NCBI GenBank assembly: GCA_965261915.1 | Contig: CBDHDW010000013.1 | Location: 2,728,001 to 2,792,000, forward strand | Direction of reading: 5' to 3' | DNA: 64,000 bases | From: JAIBDK01 sp965261915 | Lineage (GTDB): Bacteria > Pseudomonadota > Gammaproteobacteria > Arenicellales > Poriferihabitantaceae | Shown here: positions 27,292 through 35,446 of the stretch, in pieces | Layout of the letters: the number at the start of each line of letters is the position of its first letter | Numbering within the stretch: the stretch's first letter is position 1 | Notes under the pieces: model-generated | Told to the model about the DNA's origin: nothing | Database searches by the model: none | What the model saw: only the letters and a program-made list of their open reading frames with translations | Position numbers and translations under genes: made by a program

Positions 27292-28410
27292 ATGAATATT
27301 GATCAAGCGCCGAATCCCACCTATGTAAAAATTGATCGTATTTCTAAAACATTTGGACGATTCACGGCGCTGGATAGTGTTTCCCTGGACATCGCACAAG
27401 GAGAATTTGTTTGCTTCCTTGGGCCATCTGGTTGCGGAAAAACCACGTTCTTACGCGCTATCGCCGGGCTGGACATTCAAACTTCCGGCACGATTGAACA
27501 GGATGGAAAAGATATTTCATCATTACCGCCCAGCGAAAGAGATTTTGGGATTGTATTTCAATCCTATGCACTGTTTCCTAACTTAACCGTAAAGAAAAAT
27601 ATATCTTTTGGTTTGGAAAACAGAAAAACTCATAAAACAGCAATAGCAAAAAAAGTAACAGAACTGCTGGAATTGGTTGGATTATCCGATCAGGGTTCAA
27701 AGCATCCGTCACAGCTCTCAGGGGGGGAGCAGCAGCGCGTCGCTTTGGCAAGGGCGCTGGCAACATCCCCTGGCTTATTACTTCTTGATGAACCGCTTTC
27801 AGCGCTGGATGCAAAAGTGCGAACCTATTTACGTCATGAGGTGAAAGCGCTTCAGCGTAATTTGGGCGTTACCACGATTATGGTGACCCACGATCAGGAA
27901 GAGGCGTTAACCATGGCTGATCGAATAGTGGTGATGAATCACGGTGTCATTGAGCAGATAGGCTCACCAACGGAAATTTACCGATCACCAAAAACGCTTT
28001 TTGTGGCCGATTTTATTGGCACCATGAATCAGATCAAGGTGACCGTAGCAAGCCACGAGTCGGTCACAATCGGCGACGTGAGTTTAGCTGTGCAAAGACA
28101 TGAAATTCAGGACGCTGCCCGAATAATTATCGCTATTCGACCAGAGAATATTCTGCCCATTGGCAAGGCCATGGACGTACCCGGGTCAACCGAATCTGAC
28201 CCAAATACAAACAACAGACTGATGACTCGTATTAACGAAATGGAGTTTTTGGGATCGTTTTGGCGCGTTGAACTGGAAAGCACTGAACTGGAAGAAATCA
28301 AACTATCGGCCGACTTCTCCATCAATGCCGTCGAAAGGCTGAACATAGACAAAGATAAATTCCTGGAAATCGAGTTACCGATTGATCATTTGTTGCTGTT
28401 CTCATCGTGA
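27292..28410 (+). CDS. phnT: 2-aminoethylphosphonate-type ABC transporter, ATP-binding protein
   Basis: This 372-residue ATPase has Walker A GPSGCGKTT near residues 44-52, the Q-loop in VFQSYALFPN, signature LSGGEQQR near 143, Walker B LLLLDEP and the switch histidine in MVTHDQEEAL. A C-terminal TOBE-like regulatory part (from about 240) is present. It starts about 90 bp after phnS and its stop overlaps the permease start, so the three genes form one operon. The ATPase energises import through the fused permease. Confidence 0.88.
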   Translation: MNIDQAPNPTYVKIDRISKTFGRFTALDSVSLDIAQGEFVCFLGPSGCGKTTFLRAIAGLDIQTSGTIEQDGKDISSLPPSERDFGIVFQSYALFPNLTVKKNISFGLENRKTHKTAIAKKVTELLELVGLSDQGSKHPSQLSGGEQQRVALARALATSPGLLLLDEPLSALDAKVRTYLRHEVKALQRNLGVTTIMVTHDQEEALTMADRIVVMNHGVIEQIGSPTEIYRSPKTLFVADFIGTMNQIKVTVASHESVTIGDVSLAVQRHEIQDAARIIIAIRPENILPIGKAMDVPGSTESDPNTNNRLMTRINEMEFLGSFWRVELESTELEEIKLSADFSINAVERLNIDKDKFLEIELPIDHLLLFSS

Positions 28411-30431
28411 ATTCGACTGACAACGAGAAAACTTCCAACGTGAAGAATACCGATGCGCCATTGATTCGGCCAAAATTCAGTCGTGACGACAAACTCATGA
28501 TTGGGTTCATTGCGCTCATCGGTCTTTATCTCATCGTTACGCTGGCGTTTCCGCTTTACGCCATGTTGTCAAAGTCATTTACCACCTATGTGTTTAATCT
28601 GGAAAATTATGAGCTACAGATAAATCGCACAGGACAATGGGGTAAGTCTGAGTCGTTACATTCACTCAATGAGAGTTTGTCTTTGTATCACCGGGGAGAT
28701 CTTTCGACAAGCTCAACGGGAAGATTAGCCATTGCCGATTTTGATCCGGATTTCAGCTTTCGCAGCGATACCCTCTATCGACTTCGAAATACGAATGAGC
28801 AATCTGCTTTTCTATTCGGATCGAAAAGAATTGATGATGATACCTGGCACGAGTTTATTGCGAATGATTTCAGGAAAGTGGTGTTGTTCCCATCCAAAAA
28901 CACCGGCTTTGAAAACTACGCCACCTACTTCTCAACTCCCGCATTATTTCGCTCTCTCGGTAATTCACTGTTTATTGCCACGATCACAACAATCATTACG
29001 GTATCGCTCGCTTTTGGTTTCGCCTACGCTTTGACGCGAAGCACGATGAAATTCAAAGGATTGTTTCGGTTGATTGCACTGGCCCCTATTCTCGTGCCCT
29101 CGCTGCTGCCGGGAATCGGTCTGGTCTATCTCTTTGGTAATCAGGGAATGATAAAAGGCTTGCTGTTGGGTGAGTCGATTTATGGGCCAATCGGAATCAT
29201 AATTGGTTCTGTGTTTTTCACTTTCCCTCACGCCCTATTGATTATTACTACGGCTCTGGTCATTTCAGATGGCCGACTTTATGAAGCGGCAACGTCGCTA
29301 AGAGCCAGCCGCTGGAAGACATTTTGGGTTGTGACAATTCCAGGTGCCCGCTATGGACTGATATCCGCAGCATTTGTGGTGTTCAACCTCGTAATCACCG
29401 ATTTTGGATTACCCAAAGTAATCGGTGGGCAATACAACATGCTGGCGGTTGACATTTACAAGCAGGTCATCGGTCAACAAAATTTTGAAATGGGGGCTGT
29501 TGTATCGGTTATTTTACTGGTCCCGGCGCTATTTGCATTTCTCATCGACCGATATGTGCAAAGCAAACAAGTCGCATCTTTAACCTCCCGTTCGGTCCCT
29601 TTTGAACCAAAGCCAAACCGAATTTTCGATTCTATATGTTTGGGTTTTTGTAGTGTCATAGCCCTATTTATCCTCGGCATCATTGCAGTATGTCAGTATG
29701 CGGCTCTGATCAAGTTTTGGCCTTATGATCTCAATTTGAGTTTAGTTAATTATAATTTCGATGTGATGGACGGTGGCGGTTGGAGTTCCTATACAAACTC
29801 CATTCAGCTTGCTTTGTTGACCGCTGTCGCAGGAACCATAATTGTTTTTACCGGGGCGTACATGGTTGAAAAAGCTTCGCGATTCCTGCCAATGCGGGCT
29901 GGGTTTCAGTTTCTTGCAATGATGCCCATGGCCATCCCTGGTATGGTGCTCGGGCTTGCCTATATATTTTTCTTCAACAATCCCGAAAATCCGCTTAATC
30001 CACTGTACGGCACCATGGCTATATTGGTTATTTGTACCGTTACACATTTTTATACCGTATCGCATCTCACCTCAATTACTGCGCTGAAACAAATAGATAA
30101 AGAGTTTGAGTCCGTGGGATATTCATTAAAACAACCTTTTACCCGACTGTTTTCAAGAGTCACTGTGCCGGTATGCCTGCCGGCGATACTGGATATTTCG
30201 ATTTATCTTTTTGTCAATGCAATGACGACGGTTTCTGCCGTGATTTTTCTGTACTCTCCCAATACCACGCTGGCATCCATTGCCGTGTTAAATATGGACG
30301 ACGCTGGCGATGTCGCACCGGCAGCGGCAATGGGTATGATGATTTTCTATACCAATGTAATCGCCCGAATTGTGCATCTGCTGTTGAGCAGAAAACGGGT
30401 AAATAGAACCCAAGCGTGGCGAACGCGGTAA
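28407..30431 (+). CDS. phnU: 2-aminoethylphosphonate-type ABC transporter, fused permease
   Basis: This 674-residue inner-membrane protein consists of two binding-protein-dependent permease modules joined in one chain. Each module has about six helices and an EAA loop: YEAATSLRASRWKTFWVV in the first half and FESVGYSLKQPFTRLFSRV in the second. A long periplasmic segment (about residues 55-165) follows the first helix. The start is GTG, overlapping the ATPase stop by 4 bp. The fused form replaces the separate PhnU and PhnV seen in other systems. It converges with the Na/phosphate cotransporter gene. Confidence 0.86.
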   Translation: MNSTDNEKTSNVKNTDAPLIRPKFSRDDKLMIGFIALIGLYLIVTLAFPLYAMLSKSFTTYVFNLENYELQINRTGQWGKSESLHSLNESLSLYHRGDLSTSSTGRLAIADFDPDFSFRSDTLYRLRNTNEQSAFLFGSKRIDDDTWHEFIANDFRKVVLFPSKNTGFENYATYFSTPALFRSLGNSLFIATITTIITVSLAFGFAYALTRSTMKFKGLFRLIALAPILVPSLLPGIGLVYLFGNQGMIKGLLLGESIYGPIGIIIGSVFFTFPHALLIITTALVISDGRLYEAATSLRASRWKTFWVVTIPGARYGLISAAFVVFNLVITDFGLPKVIGGQYNMLAVDIYKQVIGQQNFEMGAVVSVILLVPALFAFLIDRYVQSKQVASLTSRSVPFEPKPNRIFDSICLGFCSVIALFILGIIAVCQYAALIKFWPYDLNLSLVNYNFDVMDGGGWSSYTNSIQLALLTAVAGTIIVFTGAYMVEKASRFLPMRAGFQFLAMMPMAIPGMVLGLAYIFFFNNPENPLNPLYGTMAILVICTVTHFYTVSHLTSITALKQIDKEFESVGYSLKQPFTRLFSRVTVPVCLPAILDISIYLFVNAMTTVSAVIFLYSPNTTLASIAVLNMDDAGDVAPAAAMGMMIFYTNVIARIVHLLLSRKRVNRTQAWRTR

Positions 30432-30448
30432 ATCACGAATTCAATATC

Positions 30449-30470
30449 CGCATCGATTAATCCCGATGCG
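30449..30470. terminator. Hairpin between convergent transporter genes
   Basis: A perfect 7-bp stem CGCATCG/CGATGCG with an 8-nt loop lies between the permease stop (30431) and the stop of the Na/phosphate gene (30481). There is no clear T-run on either side, so termination strength is uncertain. Confidence 0.5.
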
Positions 30471-30480
30471 TTAAGTTAGA

Positions 30481-32163
30481 TTATTGTTGAGACTGGCGTT
30501 TCTTCTTCAAGCGCGTTTTTCTTAACTGACCAGCTTCATCGAGATGCGTATACGCAACCGTAGCCAAGTGAGTATTGATTCGTCTTAAATCTCGGTAAAT
30601 ATCCAGCTGCAGCGAACTCAATTCAGGATGGTATCCTTGGTTATTCTTTAGATCGTCTAAATGTGCGACCACCGCAGTTCGTTCTAATTCGATCAACTCA
30701 TATTTCCGCGCCATTAATTGCTTTGCCATTGCCAAATCTCCGTTCATAAATACGCCAAGTGACAGCTTGAAATTATCCAGAACCGGTTGATATAAAGAGT
30801 CCAGGGTTTGCCGGTCATGCGCGGATAGCTCCAGATTCTGATCAACTTTTTTGCGAATGATCCCGTCCACCAAATCACCAGAAACAATATCGCCAATGTG
30901 TTCCAGATTCGTCACAAAGGTGATGATGTCTGTGCATTTTTTACTCTCCTTGTCTCCCGGCTGTTCTCTGTTCAATTCAGTCAAATACTGCTTAATCTGA
31001 TCATAGTATTGATTCACAACACTATCGCGTTCTCGGGCATTGATAGCAAGTTCTTTATCATTTGTTGTCAGCGCAACATATGAATCGCTTAACATTTTTT
31101 GTACAACATCGCCCATGCGCAATGTCTCTCTCGTTGCATTTGACAGCGCTACCGGCGCTGAATCGAGAGCGGAACGTTCAAGATATAACGGCCCCTGATT
31201 TTCTTTTCGAACGCTATTGTCTGCAATAATTCGAGTTGTGAACTGCGACATGGCTCCAATAAATGGGATAAAAATTATCGCTAAAGCGATATTGAATAAC
31301 GTATGAAAATTGACCACCTGTCGCGCAGGCTCCTTACTTAAAAGGTAAAAATAAGGTGCCGCAAAATCCACCAAAACCAGCACAAGCACCACACCAATTA
31401 GTCGAAATAGTAAATTGCCCAGTGGCGGCCTGCGGGTTTCAGGTGAGGATCCTAACGTTGCTATCACTGGTGGAATGGCACCTCCAAGATTTGCACCTAA
31501 TACCAATGCAAACGCAGGCAACCCCGAAATCACACCCGCAGTCACAAGTGACACGATCAACAACACTGTTGCCAGGCTGGAATGGGCCACCCACGTAATC
31601 AAAGCCCCCAATACCACTGCGAAAGCCAAGTCGGAATTAAGCGTGGCGAAAACTTTAGCAATCAACACTGACTCGCTCATCGGAATCGAAGCCGCCAATA
31701 TGAGCTTTAATGCTAGCAGCATCATGCCTAAACCGAAAAGTATTCGCCCAATACTTCTCATTTTCTCCGCAGTACGATAACCGCTGAGTATCACGCCCAG
31801 GCTGATCAAAACAGGTGATAAAAATGCGAGGTCGAATGTGAGGATCTGAGCAACAATAGTTGTGCCAACATCGGCTCCGAGCAAGATTGCTAAAGCCGTT
31901 GTTGTATTAAACAAACCCTGCCCACTAAACGATGCGGTTAACAAGGCTGTCGCACTGCTGCTTTGCAGTAAAATGGTTGCACCCAAACCGGCCAGAAATG
32001 CCTTGAAACGGTTCGAAAGACTATTTCCCAAACAGGACCGAATAGCGGCCCCCCAACTATCGGTCATGCCTTTTCTCACCTGACGAAGACCCCACAATAG
32101 CAACGAAACGCCACCAATCAGGTTTACCAATATACCGCTTGCGGTAGAACTGCCTATTTCCAA
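30481..32163 (-). CDS. Na/phosphate cotransporter family protein with PhoU-like tail
   Basis: This 560-residue protein has the duplicated Na/Pi-cotransporter membrane domain. The hallmark QSSSATALLTASF lies near residue 67 and the second inverted motif near 190 (AHSSLATVLLIVSLV). From about residue 340 a soluble helical PhoU-like domain follows (RMGDVVQKMLSDSY, NLEHIGDIVSGDLV). Bacterial members such as NptA and YjbB move phosphate using sodium, sometimes outwards. Its neighbourhood with a phosphonate importer fits a role in balancing phosphate released from phosphonates, but this is inference. Confidence 0.88.
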   Translation of the reverse strand: MEIGSSTASGILVNLIGGVSLLLWGLRQVRKGMTDSWGAAIRSCLGNSLSNRFKAFLAGLGATILLQSSSATALLTASFSGQGLFNTTTALAILLGADVGTTIVAQILTFDLAFLSPVLISLGVILSGYRTAEKMRSIGRILFGLGMMLLALKLILAASIPMSESVLIAKVFATLNSDLAFAVVLGALITWVAHSSLATVLLIVSLVTAGVISGLPAFALVLGANLGGAIPPVIATLGSSPETRRPPLGNLLFRLIGVVLVLVLVDFAAPYFYLLSKEPARQVVNFHTLFNIALAIIFIPFIGAMSQFTTRIIADNSVRKENQGPLYLERSALDSAPVALSNATRETLRMGDVVQKMLSDSYVALTTNDKELAINARERDSVVNQYYDQIKQYLTELNREQPGDKESKKCTDIITFVTNLEHIGDIVSGDLVDGIIRKKVDQNLELSAHDRQTLDSLYQPVLDNFKLSLGVFMNGDLAMAKQLMARKYELIELERTAVVAHLDDLKNNQGYHPELSSLQLDIYRDLRRINTHLATVAYTHLDEAGQLRKTRLKKKRQSQQ

Positions 32164-32493
32164 AATAACACCGGCTGTTTAACACCCATACTTATGTTTT
32201 ACAAAATACCCTTATTTCGCACACGCATTCCTAACAGGAATTTGACGCCATAACGTACAGGCTAATTGTTGTGTTAAATTAATTCTGAAGAGAACAAAGC
32301 TTGAATGCATTGAAAACAAGAAATAAAGAAGCCGAGACCATTCTTAAGAAATCGTCACTACAGCAATAATCAATATCGAAAAACACAACAACCAGATTAG
32401 CATAGATGCCTGTTATTTTTACAACTAAAACGGCTTACTGCAGATTCGGCGTTTATGGCGTTTCGGGCATGGGGGCGAGCTTGAAAACCCGAT
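32164..32493. other. Non-coding region upstream of the Na/phosphate gene
   Basis: About 330 bp without a supported gene. It is AT-rich near 32200-32420 and should contain the promoter of the cotransporter gene. I see no hairpin with a T-run, no repeat shared with the IS elements and no recognisable RNA. Confidence 0.5.
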
Positions 32494-32661
32494 TCAGGCG
32501 TTCATCAATCCATCAACAACCGGACACCGGCTGATGTGTTTTAGGGTCGGGTTATAACCGACTCTAGTGCCAGCAGTTTTAATGTCGATTTTTTCTTCAG
32601 CACAATCAATAATAATGCTGATGATATCAAGCATTTGTTGGTAGTCATAATACGTTCGCAT
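32494..32661 (-). CDS. Small hypothetical protein (55 residues)
   Basis: A short frame with a good ribosome-binding site (AGAGGA eight bases before the ATG at 32661) lies 23 bp after the RDD gene on the same strand. The product starts MRTYYDYQQMLDIISIII, followed by DCAEEKIDIKTAGTRVGYN. I do not recognise a family. The spacing suggests translation coupled to the RDD gene. It could also be the remains of a longer gene. Confidence 0.4.
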   Translation of the reverse strand: MRTYYDYQQMLDIISIIIDCAEEKIDIKTAGTRVGYNPTLKHISRCPVVDGLMNA

Positions 32662-32684
32662 AAAAATCCTCTCAATTGCTTTTG

Positions 32685-33140
32685 TTATAACTTTTCTCCG
32701 AGCTCAACTGGGGTTGTTTCATTAGACCTAATTACAACGGTGCCAGCTAATTTATCATGCCAGCCCTGTTTCTTTTTATCTATACCAACCCATATAAGCC
32801 CTAATCCCAAAGGTAATATTGCTGGTATATACGCAAAGTACCTACCTATTGCTTGCCCCACAGAAAGCTTATTTCCAGTTTTTGCATCAACGATTTTTAG
32901 CTTCGTTGCCATTTTCCCAGGTGTTCCAAAAAAGCGTAACCAAAACCATATTGTTGCAACAATTGGTACGACATAGCCCAGAAATACGTCCCAAAAACCG
33001 TAGATAAGTTGATCACCTGCCCAGTACTCCTCGCCGTAAATAAACGAAAGCGGGATATACAAAACGATAGTCATTATCACTAAATCGATTAACATTGCTC
33101 CGAGCCTTATCCAGAACCCTGCGTATTCTTTCTCACTCAT
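32685..33140 (-). CDS. RDD family membrane protein
   Basis: This 151-residue protein starts EYAGFWIRLGAMLIDLVIM, the RDD-type first helix in which the R and D of the first segment (RLGAMLID) are conserved. A second helix pair around 50-75, GTPGKMATKLKIVD and a third hydrophobic segment near 108-122 complete the domain. The function of most RDD proteins is unknown; some act as sodium-proton antiporters or transport auxiliaries. It is relatively AT-rich. Upstream lie IS5 and recombinase scars. Confidence 0.83.
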   Translation of the reverse strand: MSEKEYAGFWIRLGAMLIDLVIMTIVLYIPLSFIYGEEYWAGDQLIYGFWDVFLGYVVPIVATIWFWLRFFGTPGKMATKLKIVDAKTGNKLSVGQAIGRYFAYIPAILPLGLGLIWVGIDKKKQGWHDKLAGTVVIRSNETTPVELGEKL

Positions 33141-33255
33141 ACTGTTTGATTCTCCTTATGTATATAACGACGGTGCTAAGCGGCACACTATCCGCGCCCT
33201 TGTTATGTGCCTATCTTTATTGACTACGAACGCCATATTTTCTTTTAATGTTCTT

Positions 33256-33345
33256 TGAGACCTTTGCATAAATCCACCCAGAGTACGACTAAAATGGTAA
33301 AATAGCGTTCATTCACTAAACCATGAGGATACCATCACATGTTGT
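33256..33345. repeat. Terminal remnant of the IS5-type element at the right end
   Basis: ACCTTTGCATAAATCCACCC, then AAAATGGTAAAATAG and GTTCATTCACTAAACC, ending CATGAGGATACC, match the inner side of the right terminus of the IS5-type element at about 63720-63813 (complement). Only about 90 bp remain, so this is a truncated end rather than an element. Confidence 0.75.
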
Positions 33346-33410
33346 CTTGTGGCACGCTAGATTCAATGCGTAACAAGCCTACCTGTTTTTGATTTTAACC
33401 ACAACGTCAT

Positions 33411-33503
33411 GGTGTGACGCAACGCTATCTATCAGACCTTATCAAACTGGCCTGGTTGTGCCCCGACATTATCAAAACAATAAACCATTGCGGGTTGTTT
33501 TAG
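33411..33503 (+). pseudogene. Serine recombinase C-terminal scrap
   Basis: The frame GVTQRYLSDLIKLAWLCPDI followed by IKTINHCG resembles the helix-turn-helix segment found in the C-terminal part of serine recombinases and related integrase-like proteins (typical pattern YLSRLLKLAFLAPDI). It is about 30 residues long with stops on both sides. It lies directly beside the IS5 remnant, so it is a scar of an earlier mobile element. Confidence 0.45.
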
Positions 33504-33634
33504 TCATAGGCAAATCATCAGAGTTTAAATATGCCGACACGGTAGAGCTTGAACCTACGGCAACGGACTGAAGTGACAAAGCCCGATAAGACCCGTACAC
33601 TAGACATATCTTTCCCCAAGATAGCGCATAATCC

Positions 33635-35239
33635 ATGTACGCCCTGATCCTGCTGCTTGCCTTTCTGTCCGGACTTCTGTTCCGTTTTCTCGGTTTTCCG
33701 CCCCTGCTTGGCTACCTTATTACGGGCTTCGTAGCCAATGCCCTGGGAATTGCCAGCGCCGATGATATTCAACCATTCGCGGATCTTGGAATTACCCTGC
33801 TGTTGTTCACTATTGGGCTCAAGCTGGAGCTGAAGAAACTGGCCGCACCCCAGGTCTGGGGCGTAGCCTCCGTTCACATGGTATTGGCCATCGCGCTGTT
33901 TGCTCCGGCGATCCTGTTGTTGGTTTCCTGGATTCCTTCAATGGCGATTCGCGACACTAGCGTAGCATGGACTTTGGCATTCGCACTATCGTTTTCGAGT
34001 ACGGTGTTCGCCGTCAAGATTTTTGATACCCGGGGTGAGAGTGCCTCACTCCACGCCACGCTGGCCATCGGTGTCCTGATCATCCAGGATCTGATTGCTG
34101 TGGTGTATCTGGTAGGCGTATCTGGGAAAGTGCCCAGTCTGTTTAGCTTTGCTCTATTGTTGTTGCCACTGGTGCGGCCGTTCCTGCTTGAGGTCATGAA
34201 ACGAGTGGGCCACGGCGAACTGTTGCTTTTGTTTGGTATCGGTATGGCTTTGGGGGCCTATGAATTATTCGAGCTGGTGGGACTCAAGGGTGATTTGGGT
34301 GCGCTGGTTTTCGGTGTACTGATGGGCAACACCGCTAAGTCCAATGAGCTTTACAAGTCCCTGGTTCAACTTAAGGACCTGTTCCTGATTGGGTTTTTCC
34401 TGCTCATCGGGTTTTACGGGTTTCCCACCTTAGACATGTGGATTATGTCGCTGGCTCTGTGCCTATTGCTGTTGCTGCGACCATTGATTTACATTGCGCT
34501 ATTCATGGCTTTCAAGTTGCGGGCGCGTACCGCAGTTCTGTCTGGCTTTTCGTTGTTCAACTACAGCGAATTCGGCCTAATCGTTGCTGCCATCGCGTTC
34601 GAGGCTGGGGCCCTGCCCGCGGAGTGGCTTACCGTTATCGCTCTGGCCATGGCACTATCATTTTTTATATCAACACCGGTCAATACCCGGATTCATTCGA
34701 TCTATGCACACTGGTTCAGCTGGGCAATAAAACATGAGCGTGACAACAAACTCGCAGTGGAGATTTTTCCTGATCTGGGCGATGCTTCGGTTGCCATTAT
34801 GGGCATGGGTCGGATCGGACTCGGCGCTTACCAGTATCTGGAAGAACAACATTCTGGAAAAGTCGTCGGTATAGAAGAAAGCGAATCCAGGGCGAAACAA
34901 CTTGCGCACCAGGACTATCGCTGTTTCCACGGTGACGCAACGGACCAAGCGTTCTGGTTGCATACCAGGCTGAACGAATTCGACCGAATTTTCGTCTGCC
35001 TGACCAATCACCGAGAAAATATATATGTGGTAAATCTGGCCCGGGAAAACGGTTTCACCGGCGATATCGCAGTGGTCTCCCGATACCCGGATCAGGCACG
35101 CGAACTCGAAGAGCTTGGCTGCGTCACCTTCAATCTCTACGCAGAAGCCGGCCGGGGTTTCGCCGAGGATGCCACCTTACGAATGGATAAGCTGGGCGAA
35201 TCTGGCACGGACTCAGAATTGGCAAATTCAGCTGAATGA
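33635..35239 (+). CDS. Kef-type cation:proton antiporter with TrkA-N domain
   Basis: This 534-residue inner-membrane protein has 11-12 helices of the Na/H-exchanger (CPA2) fold in the first 370 residues. They begin MYALILLLAFLSGLLFRFLG and include QDLIAVVYLVG, which contains the aspartate of the ion site. A cytosolic Rossmann TrkA-N domain follows from about 385, with GMGRIGLGAYQYL as the dinucleotide loop. Kef-like proteins export potassium in exchange for protons and are gated by nucleotides or glutathione adducts. No KefF/KefG-type regulator is adjacent. The gene stands alone. Confidence 0.88.
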   Translation: MYALILLLAFLSGLLFRFLGFPPLLGYLITGFVANALGIASADDIQPFADLGITLLLFTIGLKLELKKLAAPQVWGVASVHMVLAIALFAPAILLLVSWIPSMAIRDTSVAWTLAFALSFSSTVFAVKIFDTRGESASLHATLAIGVLIIQDLIAVVYLVGVSGKVPSLFSFALLLLPLVRPFLLEVMKRVGHGELLLLFGIGMALGAYELFELVGLKGDLGALVFGVLMGNTAKSNELYKSLVQLKDLFLIGFFLLIGFYGFPTLDMWIMSLALCLLLLLRPLIYIALFMAFKLRARTAVLSGFSLFNYSEFGLIVAAIAFEAGALPAEWLTVIALAMALSFFISTPVNTRIHSIYAHWFSWAIKHERDNKLAVEIFPDLGDASVAIMGMGRIGLGAYQYLEEQHSGKVVGIEESESRAKQLAHQDYRCFHGDATDQAFWLHTRLNEFDRIFVCLTNHRENIYVVNLARENGFTGDIAVVSRYPDQARELEELGCVTFNLYAEAGRGFAEDATLRMDKLGESGTDSELANSAE

Positions 35240-35446
35240 GTTCGTCGTCATCCACAAAAAACGTCACCCCTGATTCGGGATATAAAGACCGAGGAATTGA
35301 AGCGAATACTCAATATCCACATTGAAACTTGTTAGCATTGAGGCAGAAACATCAGGGTTATTTTCCTGTTACACCACTATTTATCTCTATAGATTGAAAA
35401 TTAAATATGGTTCGGCATCAGGCCTGTGAATACATCAAAAATCAGC

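Noticed and set aside
33537..33559. Sequence resembling the T-arm of a tRNA as a complete tRNA gene
   Set aside because: No acceptor, D-arm or anticodon arm can be built around it. Only the possible scar is reported.
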